NCBI GenBank assembly: GCA_030583925.1
Contig: CP129482.1
Coordinates: 1,488,001-1,552,000, forward strand
Source of the DNA: Anaerolineales bacterium
Lineage (GTDB): Bacteria; Chloroflexota; Anaerolineae; Anaerolineales; Villigracilaceae
Reading direction: 5' to 3'
DNA length: 64,000 nucleotides
This document shows, in pieces, positions 48,370 through 57,722 of this stretch (position 1 is its first letter; every line of letters begins with the position of its first letter). Under the pieces are notes generated by a model. The model had not been told where the DNA came from, did not search any database, and saw nothing but the letters and a program-made list of their open reading frames with translations. A program made the translations under genes and the position numbers.

Positions 48370-48588
48370 ATGGTCTTACGCACAATCGAAGTGACCGTAG
48401 AAACCGACGGGACCGTTCACTTGCATGAGCAGGTGAAATTGCCCGCGCCGCGTCGCGCCATCCTGACGATCCTTGATGAATCAATACCCGTCGAAGAAAC
48501 GACCTTGCTGAGCGAAACCGCGCTGGCTGAAGATTGGAACCGCCCCGAGGAGGAAAAAGCATGGGCGCACTTGCAGTCGGGCAAGTAG
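48370..48588 (+). CDS. Antitoxin of a MazF-type module
   Basis: 72 residues. The N-terminal strands (TIEVTVETDGTVHLHEQVKLP) could form a swapped-hairpin or dimerisation domain, and the acidic C-terminal tail ends with LAEDWNRPEEEKAWAHLQ, a motif common in antitoxins paired with PemK/MazF toxins. The toxin start lies inside this gene (28-bp overlap). A TATAAT box (about 48349) precedes it by some 15 nt. Confidence 0.75.
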   Translation: MVLRTIEVTVETDGTVHLHEQVKLPAPRRAILTILDESIPVEETTLLSETALAEDWNRPEEEKAWAHLQSGK

Positions 48589-48905
48589 TTCTCGTTCCCT
48601 TCCCTTTTTCGGATTTATCGAGCGCGAAAATGCGCCCTGCAGTGGTTTTAGCGTATGCAGGGCGTGACGATTGGATTCTATGCCAGGTGACGAGTAATCC
48701 GTATGGCGATGAGAGAGCGATCATATTGACAGATAAAGAATTTAAAACAGGCTCCCTGCGCGTGACGAGTTATGCGCGACCAGGGAAATTGTTTACTGCC
48801 AATAACAATTTGATTGTTGACGCAGTTGGGGAATTGAACAAGACGGCGATTAACAGGCTGATCGATGCAATCATTGCCTTGTTTCAGGACAGCGTTTCTG
48901 CGTAA
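48561..48905 (+). CDS. MazF/PemK-like mRNA interferase toxin
   Basis: 114 residues from ATG 48561 with GAGGAGG 6 nt upstream. VGQVVLVPFPFSDLSSAKMRPAVVLA is the MazF/PemK signature, with the conserved catalytic Arg in KMRPAVV; CQVTSN gives the second active-site strand. Toxins of this fold cut mRNA. It is cotranscribed with the overlapping antitoxin gene. Confidence 0.88.
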   Translation: MGALAVGQVVLVPFPFSDLSSAKMRPAVVLAYAGRDDWILCQVTSNPYGDERAIILTDKEFKTGSLRVTSYARPGKLFTANNNLIVDAVGELNKTAINRLIDAIIALFQDSVSA

Positions 48906-48997
48906 TCACGCGCGCAGGCGCTTTGTTCGTGCAGTATGATCTTCAAGAATGTGGAAAGATAACTCGAAGATGGCTCTCGATAGCATGGAGGAATGAT

Positions 48998-49552
48998 ATG
49001 ACCAAATTCAGAATTTTATTGTTCAGTCTTGTCCTTCTCGTAACGTTTGCCTCTGGTCAAAATGCGCTTGCGGATATCGGTCCGAAGCCGACGATGGACT
49101 TCAAGTTTGAATCGAATCTTGGCGGCGGGCAAGTTGCCATCACTTCGGGGATTTTATACGAATGTGAACAGGCGGATTGCGCCGACGCGTCGCCTTTGGA
49201 GGAGTTGGGTCCGCAGAGGCTGACTTGCGAGGAATTTCATTGCTCCGCGATCGCGTACGGCTTTGCTCCGTATCATCGGTTGGAAATCCAATTTTCAGAT
49301 GGGGCGACCCGTCAGAGCAACATTTTTGAAACGATCAATTTCAGTTCCAAATATCTTGTAACTGTCAATCCGAGCGACCTATCAGTCGAAAAGGTCTCTG
49401 GTTCGCCCGCGCCTCCCGAATTGAGTCCGAACTCGCCCTCATCCGCCATTCCCGTCTGGCTTGGACTTTTGGTTCTGTGCGTCATTCTCTTACTGCTGAT
49501 CGGTTTGGGGGTGGCTTTGGTAATGTTCCTGCGTCGCCGCGCTCGGCAGTGA
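48998..49552 (+). CDS. Secreted, C-terminally membrane-anchored protein of unknown function
   Basis: 184 residues from ATG 48998 (GGAGG at 48987-48991). A signal peptide (FRILLFSLVLLVTFASGQNALA) is followed by an outer domain of about 115 residues with a cysteine cluster (CEQADCADAS, CEEFHCSA), a Pro/Ser-rich stem, and a C-terminal membrane helix ending RRRARQ. This is a type I topology. No family was recognised. The following small membrane protein starts within its stop codon (GTGA), so the two probably function together. Confidence 0.7.
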   Translation: MTKFRILLFSLVLLVTFASGQNALADIGPKPTMDFKFESNLGGGQVAITSGILYECEQADCADASPLEELGPQRLTCEEFHCSAIAYGFAPYHRLEIQFSDGATRQSNIFETINFSSKYLVTVNPSDLSVEKVSGSPAPPELSPNSPSSAIPVWLGLLVLCVILLLLIGLGVALVMFLRRRARQ

Positions 49553-49875
49553 CTCAAAGCCTGCTTTTCACGATTCTCATCGAAGGGACGGTTGTTCTCG
49601 GCTATTCGATTCTCGCGAAGCGACCAGCGGGTCCGCTTTTATGGGCGAGTCTCGTAGTCAACATTTTCACTCAAACCCTCTTGTGGATTTCTCTGCAACT
49701 CTTTTTTCGTCACTATCTCGTGACGCTCTTCGTTGCGGAGATATTGATCTGGCTCATCGAAAGTTTTTTGTTACAGCGTCTTTCGAATGGAAAGTTAAAT
49801 TTGCGGGACGCTTGCACTTTGAGTTTTTGCATGAACGCGTCGAGTTTTGGGATCGGATGGTTCCTGCCGATTTGA
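49549..49875 (+). CDS. Small multi-pass membrane protein
   Basis: 108 residues from GTG 49549, which overlaps the upstream stop as GTGA. Three hydrophobic helices and a hydrophobic C-terminus. It is translationally coupled to the preceding type I membrane protein; no other motif is visible. The in-frame ATG at 49477 would add a tail read from within the upstream gene and is less likely. Confidence 0.65.
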   Translation: MTQSLLFTILIEGTVVLGYSILAKRPAGPLLWASLVVNIFTQTLLWISLQLFFRHYLVTLFVAEILIWLIESFLLQRLSNGKLNLRDACTLSFCMNASSFGIGWFLPI

Positions 49876-49893
49876 ATGAGCGCGTGGTCTAAG

Positions 49894-50289
49894 TCACTGA
49901 TCCACAACGATTAATTTCCCTACCATGCCGACCTCGTGATGCCCGCCGAGTCCGCAGGTGACAAAATATTCGCCCGCCTCGGATGGCGCGGTGAATGTCG
50001 CAGTGGCAGATTTCCCCGGTAAAACTTGAACTTTCCAGTAAATGTTCTCCTCATCTTCAGGACCGTACTTTTCTCCTGCGTCGGTCCCAAGTTTGAAGAT
50101 GATGAACATGTGCGAAACAAATCCGTCGTTCTGGAGGTTGAGGGTGATCTCTTTTCCCGCCTGAACGGTAATTTCGTTCGGCGTATAACTGTAGTCAGAC
50201 AGGATTACATCAAAGGTGGTTGGTATTGCCTTGCATGACGTGAGATGCAACGCCATGATCGTTATCAACAAAGAAGAAATCATTTTCAT
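49894..50289 (-). CDS. Cupredoxin-like lipoprotein
   Basis: 131 residues. Lipobox LTSC (Cys19). The cupredoxin fold is shown by YTPNEITVQAGKEITLNLQNDG and the copper ligands: His60 (VSHMF), Cys112 (YFVTCGLGGHHEVGM), His117 or His118, and Met122, a type 1 blue-copper set. It probably carries electrons or copper outside the membrane. It is convergent with the small membrane protein gene. Confidence 0.85.
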   Translation of the reverse strand: MKMISSLLITIMALHLTSCKAIPTTFDVILSDYSYTPNEITVQAGKEITLNLQNDGFVSHMFIIFKLGTDAGEKYGPEDEENIYWKVQVLPGKSATATFTAPSEAGEYFVTCGLGGHHEVGMVGKLIVVDQ

Positions 50290-50391
50290 AGAGAATTCTC
50301 CTGAGATTGCGATTGTAGCCGTATTGGCTCGTTACGGCAATCAGCACGGCTCACACAGGTTGTAAATTTCCTCGAATGATTATCCATCCTG

Positions 50392-52029
<1,638 letters not shown>

Positions 52030-52041
52030 CGACCATCCTCC

Positions 52042-52872
52042 ATGACCCTCCTCCACGCCCTCCTCCTCGGCATCATTCAAGGACTGACCGAATTCATCCC
52101 CGTCTCGTCTACTGCGCATTTGCTCATTGGGCAACGATTGCTTGGCGTCCCTGCCGACGACGCGACATTTTCCTTCCTCGTCATTGTCCAACTCGGAACG
52201 CTCGTCTCTCTTTTTGCGTTTTACTGGAAAGATTTGCTCGCTATCGTGAACTCCACCTTCCAAGTCACGCGTTCCATGTTTACCACGCCGCGTGAGACTT
52301 GGAACTTGAAACCTGAGACCTTGCTTGGTTGGTACATCATCCTCGCTACCATCCCCGCATTGCTCGCGGGCTATTTGTTGAAAGACGCGGTCCAATCGCT
52401 TTTCAAACAGCCCATGGTTCAAGCGTCCATCCGACTCTTCGCTACCGCGATTTTACTCACCCTTGCAGAATTATTGGACAAGAAAAATCGAACTCTCAAA
52501 TCAATGACTTGGCTGGACGCATTCATCGTTGGCGTGTTTCAAATTATCGCCGTCATCCCCGGCGCCTCGCGCAGCGGGACAACGATTAGCGGCGGTATGT
52601 TTCGCGGCTTCGACCGTCCATCTGCGGCGCGGTTCGCCTTCTTGATGTCCGCCCCGATTCTGTTAGCGGCAGGCGTCTACGAAATCATGGATGTGATCCA
52701 AGCCCCTGGCACGCTTCGCTTTCTGCCATACCTCGCGGTGGGATTCGTCACTGCAGCGGTTGTCGGTTGGTTCGCCATCAAGTGGCTGATTGACTATCTG
52801 AGTAAACGCTCGTTATACGTTTTTGCCATCTATTGCGCGATTGTGGGTGCGATCGTATTCTTAATGAAATAA
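52042..52872 (+). CDS. uppP: Undecaprenyl-diphosphatase UppP (BacA)
   Basis: 276 residues, eight or so membrane helices. GLTEFIPVSSTAHLLIG and PGASRSGTTISGGMFRGFDR are the two catalytic motifs. The enzyme recycles the wall lipid carrier by dephosphorylating undecaprenyl diphosphate. ATG 52042 was chosen; the longer frame would run back through the neighbouring gene and repeat arm. The leader consists of heptamers and has no ribosome site. An in-frame heptamer tract (52292-52319) encodes PRETWNLKPET in a loop. Confidence 0.95.
   Translation: MTLLHALLLGIIQGLTEFIPVSSTAHLLIGQRLLGVPADDATFSFLVIVQLGTLVSLFAFYWKDLLAIVNSTFQVTRSMFTTPRETWNLKPETLLGWYIILATIPALLAGYLLKDAVQSLFKQPMVQASIRLFATAILLTLAELLDKKNRTLKSMTWLDAFIVGVFQIIAVIPGASRSGTTISGGMFRGFDRPSAARFAFLMSAPILLAAGVYEIMDVIQAPGTLRFLPYLAVGFVTAAVVGWFAIKWLIDYLSKRSLYVFAIYCAIVGAIVFLMK
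52292..52319. repeat. Heptamer tract inside uppP
   Basis: GTGAGAC, TTGGAAC, TTGAAAC, CTGAGAC: four 7-nt units in a loop between membrane helices. Confidence 0.7.
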
Positions 52873-52911
52873 AACGAACTTCAAACTGCGCAACTACAAA
52901 ACTATCAAACC

Positions 52912-54009
52912 ATGAAACTAACTCAACTGCTCAAACTTCTCGTCGAAACCGAATCTCCCTCGCACGACAAAGCGGCGGTTGACCGCGTCGGCGCCATCGT
53001 TGCCGAAGAGGCGCGTAAACTCGGCGCGCAAGTCGAAATTATTCAAAATAGTGAGACAGGTAATCATCTGCTTTCTCGCTTTCATCCTTCATCCTTCAGC
53101 AATCATCCTTCGATCTTAATTCTCTGCCACATGGACACGGTCTTTCCGCTCGGAACGATTGACAAAACTCCCTACCGCGAAGAGGGCGAGAAAATTTTCG
53201 GTCCAGGTACGCTGGATATGAAGGCTGGGATCGTGATCGCGCTCGCCGCTGTTGAGTCAGTCCGAAGGTCGGGGGTGAATCGTCCTGTCACGTTGTTGTG
53301 CACGTCTGACGAAGAGATCGGCAGTCACACCTCGCGCACGTTGATTGAATCGCTTGCAAAAGAATCCGCATTGGTGTTGGTGATGGAAGGCGCGTTGCTC
53401 GACGGCTCGCTGAAAACGTGGCGCAAAGGGACGGGCGGGTTCAAGGTCACTGTGCATGGACGCGCCGCGCACGCGGGCGGCGATCATCAGGCGGGACGCA
53501 ACGCCATCGAAGAGATGTCGCACCAGGTGATTGCGATTCAAAAGTTGACCGATTACGAAGAACAAACCACGCTCAATGTCGGCGTGATCAAAGGCGGCAC
53601 GGTGACGAATGTTGTGCCTGAAGAATGTGTGGCGCTTGTGGACGTGCGCGTGATGCAACCTGGCGAATGGGAACGACTCGAAAACGAAATGAAAAATCTC
53701 AAACCCGCGCTCGACGGTACGCGCATCGAAGTCGTCGGCGCGTTGAATCGTCCGCCGATGCCGTTCGATGATTTGATGAAATCTACATTTGAAAAAGCAA
53801 AAACTATCGCGGCGCGCATCGGCATCGAACTCAAAGCGGGCGGCACGGGTGGCGCGTCGGACGGAAATTTTGTCGCGCCGCTCGGCATCCCGTTGCTCGA
53901 CGGCATGGGCGCGGTCGGCGAGGGCTATCACTCGGAGCGCGAATTTATTTTCGCCGATAGCCTCGAACAAAAAGCGAAGTTGGTCGCGGAGTTGATAAAG
54001 GAATGGTAA
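52912..54009 (+). CDS. M20 family metallopeptidase (carboxypeptidase G2-like)
   Basis: 365 residues. M20 motifs: LCHMDTVFPLG (zinc His, catalytic Asp), GTLDMKAGI (bridging Asp), TSDEEIGS (catalytic Glu pair), dimerisation domain with HGRAAHAGG, and GGASDGNFVAPLGIP near the end. It is probably an exo-acting peptidase or amidohydrolase for small conjugates; substrate unknown. Between GNHLLSRF and LILCHMD, heptamers (53079-53120) encode extra residues HPSSFSNHPS. Confidence 0.9.
   Translation: MKLTQLLKLLVETESPSHDKAAVDRVGAIVAEEARKLGAQVEIIQNSETGNHLLSRFHPSSFSNHPSILILCHMDTVFPLGTIDKTPYREEGEKIFGPGTLDMKAGIVIALAAVESVRRSGVNRPVTLLCTSDEEIGSHTSRTLIESLAKESALVLVMEGALLDGSLKTWRKGTGGFKVTVHGRAAHAGGDHQAGRNAIEEMSHQVIAIQKLTDYEEQTTLNVGVIKGGTVTNVVPEECVALVDVRVMQPGEWERLENEMKNLKPALDGTRIEVVGALNRPPMPFDDLMKSTFEKAKTIAARIGIELKAGGTGGASDGNFVAPLGIPLLDGMGAVGEGYHSEREFIFADSLEQKAKLVAELIKEW
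53079..53120. repeat. Six heptamer units inside the M20 peptidase gene
   Basis: CTTTCAT, CCTTCAT, CCTTCAG, CAATCAT, CCTTCGA, TCTTAAT; 42 bp, a multiple of three, so the frame is preserved. Confidence 0.8.
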
Positions 54010-54746
54010 GAGGCATGTCATTGCGAGCGTTTTTTGCGAAGCAATCTCCCGAGTTGCGAGGAGATTGCTTCGTCACAAAGAACAAGAGCGTTCCTCGCAA
54101 AGACATTATTCTCAAAGACATTTTTCTTTTTTTAATTTCCACCCTCCTCATCGTTTCCTGCAACCCCAGCACGGTTCAATCTCCACTTCAAGTTGTTTCT
54201 GTCCATTCGACCTTTGCCGCCGAGCCGTGGTTGACCGACCTCTACGCCTGCGCGGACTCGCTCGCCACCCTCATTCGCGTGGATGACCCAACCTCCGCCG
54301 ACATCGCTTTGCGAATCGACGAGCCAGAATTTTTATCTGGCTTTGCATATCAAATTGGCGAAGAGGAGATTCTCGTCGTGACGAATCGTCAAAGCCCGAT
54401 ACAAAATTTGGATAAGGATGGCGTGCAAGCCTTGTTCATGGGACTCGGCGACCCATCTCTGCAGGTGCGGGTGTATGCGTCGGACGCGGATGTGCAGAAG
54501 GTGTTCGATCAATTCGCAATGGAGGGAAGAAGCGTCGCCTCGTCCGCGTCGTTGGCGGCGAATCCACAGCAGATGTTGGATTCATTGAACGGTGAATCCA
54601 ATTCAGCGGGAATCCTGACGCGGCATTGGAAGGCGGGCGATCTGAGAGATGTTTATTTAGTTGCGACTGTACCTGTGTTGGCGTTGACCAAATCTGAGCC
54701 AGTCGGAGTTGTCAATCAATTGATCGGGTGTTTGCAATCGAAATAG
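54003..54746 (+). CDS. PstS-like substrate-binding lipoprotein with repeat-derived N-terminus
   Basis: 247 residues in the long form. A hydrophobic segment ends LLIVSC (lipobox, about residue 52). The first about 35 residues are encoded by a CATTGCGAG-family repeat (54016-54105), and the frame overlaps the upstream stop by 7 nt; the true start may be a non-ATG codon within the repeat. The mature part (VSVHSTFAAEPWLTDLYACADS, EEEILVVTNRQSPIQNLDKDGVQALFMG, AGILTRHW) resembles one lobe-spanning PstS-like ligand-binding domain, shorter than full PstS. Ligand unknown; no ABC transporter is adjacent. Confidence 0.6.
   Translation: MVRGMSLRAFFAKQSPELRGDCFVTKNKSVPRKDIILKDIFLFLISTLLIVSCNPSTVQSPLQVVSVHSTFAAEPWLTDLYACADSLATLIRVDDPTSADIALRIDEPEFLSGFAYQIGEEEILVVTNRQSPIQNLDKDGVQALFMGLGDPSLQVRVYASDADVQKVFDQFAMEGRSVASSASLAANPQQMLDSLNGESNSAGILTRHWKAGDLRDVYLVATVPVLALTKSEPVGVVNQLIGCLQSK
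54016..54105. repeat. Interspersed repeat, CATTGCGAG family
   Basis: Starts TGTCATTGCGAGCG and ends TTCCTCGCAAAGACA; GAAGCAATCTCC and GGAGATTGCTTCG form the inner stem. It is read through by the downstream lipoprotein frame. Confidence 0.85.
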
Positions 54747-54765
54747 AGCCTGTTTCAACTTGCCA

Positions 54766-54849
54766 TGTCACTCTGAGGGAGCGGTTGTTGCGACCGAAGA
54801 GTCTCTCACTGTGAACGTAGAGACCCTTCGCTATCGCTCAGGGTGACAT
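54766..54849. repeat. Interspersed palindromic repeat, GTCATTCTGAGG family
   Basis: Starts TGTCACTCTGAGGGAGCGG and ends CGCTCAGGGTGACA, with GAAGAGTCTC and GAGACCCTTC inside. The end GTGACA lies 19 bp from the TATAAT of the next gene. Confidence 0.8.
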
Positions 54850-54873
54850 CTTCTAAAGGCTTGAAGTTATAAT
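54843..54873 (+). promoter_or_regulatory. Possible promoter of the acetoacetyl-CoA synthetase gene
   Basis: TATAAT (54868-54873), with GTGACA (54843-54848) 19 bp upstream as a -35 contributed by the end of the repeat. GAGAGGA then precedes the ATG at 54891. Confidence 0.4.
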
Positions 54874-54890
54874 GCCAGAGAGGATATTTC

Positions 54891-56840
54891 ATGAAAACTC
54901 CCCTTTGGACTCCCTCCGAACAACGCAAGCAGGATGCGAACATCACACACTTCATCGGAGAGGTGAACGCGCGGCGTGGATTGAACATCGCCTCGTATGC
55001 GGACTTGTACCAGTGGTCTGTCGAGAACATTTCCGATTTTTGGGCGGAGGTGTGGGACTTTGTTGGAATCAAATCGTCGAAGAAATATGATTCCGTAGTG
55101 ACGGATTTATCCGTCATGCCTGGGACGAAGTGGTTCATGGGGGCGCGGCTGAACTTCGCGGAGAATCTTCTGCGTTACCAAGACGACCAACTCGCATTTA
55201 TCTTCAAAGGCGAGACTCAAATTTCAAGGACGATGACGTACTCTGAGTTGTACGACGAAGTGTCTCGGTTGTGTCGTGCGTTGGCGGAGGCAGGTGTGGG
55301 GGAGGGAGATCGAGTCGTTGGGTATATGCCGAATCTCATCGAGACAGTCGTCTGCATGTTGGCGGCGACGAGTCTCGGCGCGGTCTGGTCGTCGTGCGCC
55401 ACAGACATCGGCGCGGGGGCGGCAATCGAACGGCTGGGACAAGTCGAGCCGAAGGCGCTGATCACCGCCGACGGGTATTTTTACAAGGGGAAAACTTTCG
55501 AGACGTTGAGTCACGCGGCGGAGGTCGCGGCAGGCATCCCGTCGGTAAAGATCGTGATCGTCGTCTCGTATGTGAGTGAACGGGCGGATTTGTCGGGCAT
55601 CCCGAATGCGATTCATTACACGGACTTTTTGTCGAAGGAGGCGGGCGAGATTCAATTTGCGCAACTGCCGTTCGATCATCCGCTGTACATTATGTTCTCG
55701 TCGGGGACGACGGGCAAGCCGAAATGTTTGGTGCAGGGCGCGGGTGGCGTGCTGATCAATCATCTGAAAGAGTTGCTGTTGCACACGGACTTGAAACGCA
55801 GCGACCGAATTTTTTATATCACATCGTGCAGTTGGATGATGTGGAATTGGTTGATGAGTTCGTTGGCGGTGGGCGCGACGATCGTGCTGTATGACGGCAA
55901 CCCGAACTTCCCCGATGCGGAGGCGATGTGGAAGTTGATTCAGGACGAAAAGGTTTCGATCTTTGGATGCAGCGCGAGTTATCTGCATTTTTTGAAAAAG
56001 GAAAATGTTTCGCCGCGCAGTTTGAATCTGTCATCGTTGCGTGAAATTTCGCAGACGGGTTCACCGCTCTCCGCCGATGGATTTGAATATGTCTATCGTG
56101 AGATCAAATCCGATCTGCATTTCAATTCGATTTCGGGCGGCACGGACATCAACGGATGTTTTGCGGCGGGTAGCCCGATCCAGCCCGTCTATGCGGGAGA
56201 GTTGCAAGGCGCGGCGTTGGGGATGAAGATTCAAGCGTACGATGAAAAAGCCAAGCCGATCTGGGATGAGCAGGGCGAGTTGGTGTGCGAAGCGCCCGCG
56301 CCATCCATGCCGTTGTATTTTTGGAACGACGCCGACGGCACGAAATATCACAAGGCGTATTTCGATGTGTATCCCAACGTGTGGCGGCACGGCGATTATG
56401 TCTTGATCCACAAGGATACGGGCGGCGTCACGTTTTACGGTCGCTCCGACGCGGTGTTGAAACCGTCGGGTGTGCGCATTGGCACGGCGGAGATTTACGC
56501 CCAAATGGAAAACCTGCCCGAAGTGGCGGATAGTCTCGCGGTGGGACAAAATTATCAAGAGGACCAGCGTGTGATTCTCTTCGTCAAACTGGCGGCGGGA
56601 TACACGTTGACCGACGAACTGCAAAACAAAATCCGCAAGACCTTGCGTGAGAATGCCTCGCCGCGACATGTCCCTGCGCTGATCATCGCCGCGCCCGATA
56701 TTCCGTATACGCTGAGCATGAAGAAGGTCGAAAGCTCGGTGACGAATATTTTGAACGGACGCGCGGTAAGCAATCGGGATGCGTTGATCAATCCGCAGTC
56801 GTTGGAGTTTTATGAGGGGGTGGCGGGGGAGTTGAAGTAA
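54891..56840 (+). CDS. Acetoacetate--CoA ligase
   Basis: 649 residues, typical for acetoacetyl-CoA synthetases, which activate acetoacetate with ATP. ANL-superfamily motifs: MFSSGTTGKPKCLVQGAGG (P-loop, A3), ISGGTDINGCFAAGSP (A5), HGDYVLIHKDTGGVTFYGRSDAVLKPSGVRIGTAEIY (A7-A8) and the C-terminal YTLSMKKVESSVTNIL with the catalytic Lys. The N-terminal region ITHFIGEVNARRGLNIASYADLYQWSVENISDFWAEVWDF is typical of this subgroup. It probably serves ketone-body or poly-hydroxybutyrate carbon use. Confidence 0.92.
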   Translation: MKTPLWTPSEQRKQDANITHFIGEVNARRGLNIASYADLYQWSVENISDFWAEVWDFVGIKSSKKYDSVVTDLSVMPGTKWFMGARLNFAENLLRYQDDQLAFIFKGETQISRTMTYSELYDEVSRLCRALAEAGVGEGDRVVGYMPNLIETVVCMLAATSLGAVWSSCATDIGAGAAIERLGQVEPKALITADGYFYKGKTFETLSHAAEVAAGIPSVKIVIVVSYVSERADLSGIPNAIHYTDFLSKEAGEIQFAQLPFDHPLYIMFSSGTTGKPKCLVQGAGGVLINHLKELLLHTDLKRSDRIFYITSCSWMMWNWLMSSLAVGATIVLYDGNPNFPDAEAMWKLIQDEKVSIFGCSASYLHFLKKENVSPRSLNLSSLREISQTGSPLSADGFEYVYREIKSDLHFNSISGGTDINGCFAAGSPIQPVYAGELQGAALGMKIQAYDEKAKPIWDEQGELVCEAPAPSMPLYFWNDADGTKYHKAYFDVYPNVWRHGDYVLIHKDTGGVTFYGRSDAVLKPSGVRIGTAEIYAQMENLPEVADSLAVGQNYQEDQRVILFVKLAAGYTLTDELQNKIRKTLRENASPRHVPALIIAAPDIPYTLSMKKVESSVTNILNGRAVSNRDALINPQSLEFYEGVAGELK

Positions 56841-56870
56841 TTGGTAAATGGTAATTGGATGAAGCGGACG

Positions 56871-57010
56871 GTGGTCGAGTAGGGCTGAGCGGTTTTTGCG
56901 AAGCCCGTATCGAGACCACCAATTTCAAGAAGGAATTTTGTAACAAGAATTGCTTTGGTTATTGGTGGTTTCGATACGGGACGGAAAATCACCGTCCCTA
57001 CTCAACCACC
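56871..57010. repeat. Long inverted repeat, GTGGTCGAGTAG family
   Basis: Starts GTGGTCGAGTAGGGC; an inner arm reads CCCGTATCGAGACCACC and is complemented by GGTGGTTTCGATACGGG; the element closes with CCCTACTCAACCACC. It is two head-to-head arms, related to 1921-1968. A short heptamer tract (AATTGGT, AAATGGT) lies just before it. Confidence 0.8.
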
Positions 57011-57034
57011 GAATTGAATTAAAAGGAATATCCC

Positions 57035-57679
57035 ATGCCCTGCAATTGCTGTGAAGTCACCGATAGCGCGTTCACCGAAGCGGAAGCCAAAGCGGATGCG
57101 AAACATTATCGCAAGCGCGGACCCGCCAAGCAGACCCAGTTGATTCTCGAAGCGATTCGCTCGCTGGGATTGCGCGACGCGTCCCTGTTGGATGTGGGCG
57201 GGGGGATTGGGACGATTCATCACGAGTTGTTGAAGGATGTGGCGAAAGAAGCCACCCACGTGGACGCGTCGTCGGCGTATTTGAAGGTTGCCACGGAGGA
57301 AGCAAAACGAATTGGGCATGAAGCGCAGGTGAAGTTCATCCACGCGGATTTTACCGACGTGGCGGACGAACTTCCGCAGGCGGATGTGGTCACGTTGGAT
57401 CGGGTCGTGTGTTGTTATCCGAACATGCTTGGACTGTTGAAGGCGGCGGCGACGAAAAGCCGAAAAGCGGTTGCGTTGACCTACCCGCGCGAGGAATGGT
57501 ATATCAAAGCGGTGATGTCCGTGATGAATTTTTTTCAACGGCTGAGGAACGATCCGTTTCGAGTGTTTGTCCATCCTGTCGCGGAGATGGAAGCGTTGTT
57601 GAATGGCGAGGGGTTGAAGCGAACCTCCACGCGGAAGTTGTTTGTGTGGGAGATGGCGTTATATCAAAAACAGGTATAA
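57035..57679 (+). CDS. SAM-dependent methyltransferase
   Basis: 214 residues. Class I methyltransferase motif I is LLDVGGGIGTIHHELL (about residues 51-66), with motif II VDASSAYLKVA and post-motif ADVVTLDRVVCCYPN. A cysteine trio at the N-terminus (MPCNCCEVTD) is unusual. Such small enzymes include Mg-protoporphyrin methyltransferase-like proteins, but the substrate cannot be inferred. AAAAGGAA lies just upstream. Confidence 0.8.
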   Translation: MPCNCCEVTDSAFTEAEAKADAKHYRKRGPAKQTQLILEAIRSLGLRDASLLDVGGGIGTIHHELLKDVAKEATHVDASSAYLKVATEEAKRIGHEAQVKFIHADFTDVADELPQADVVTLDRVVCCYPNMLGLLKAAATKSRKAVALTYPREEWYIKAVMSVMNFFQRLRNDPFRVFVHPVAEMEALLNGEGLKRTSTRKLFVWEMALYQKQV

Positions 57680-57722
57680 AATCGTTTTCAGCGTCGGTTC
57701 AAAATATTATGGGAGTGCATCT

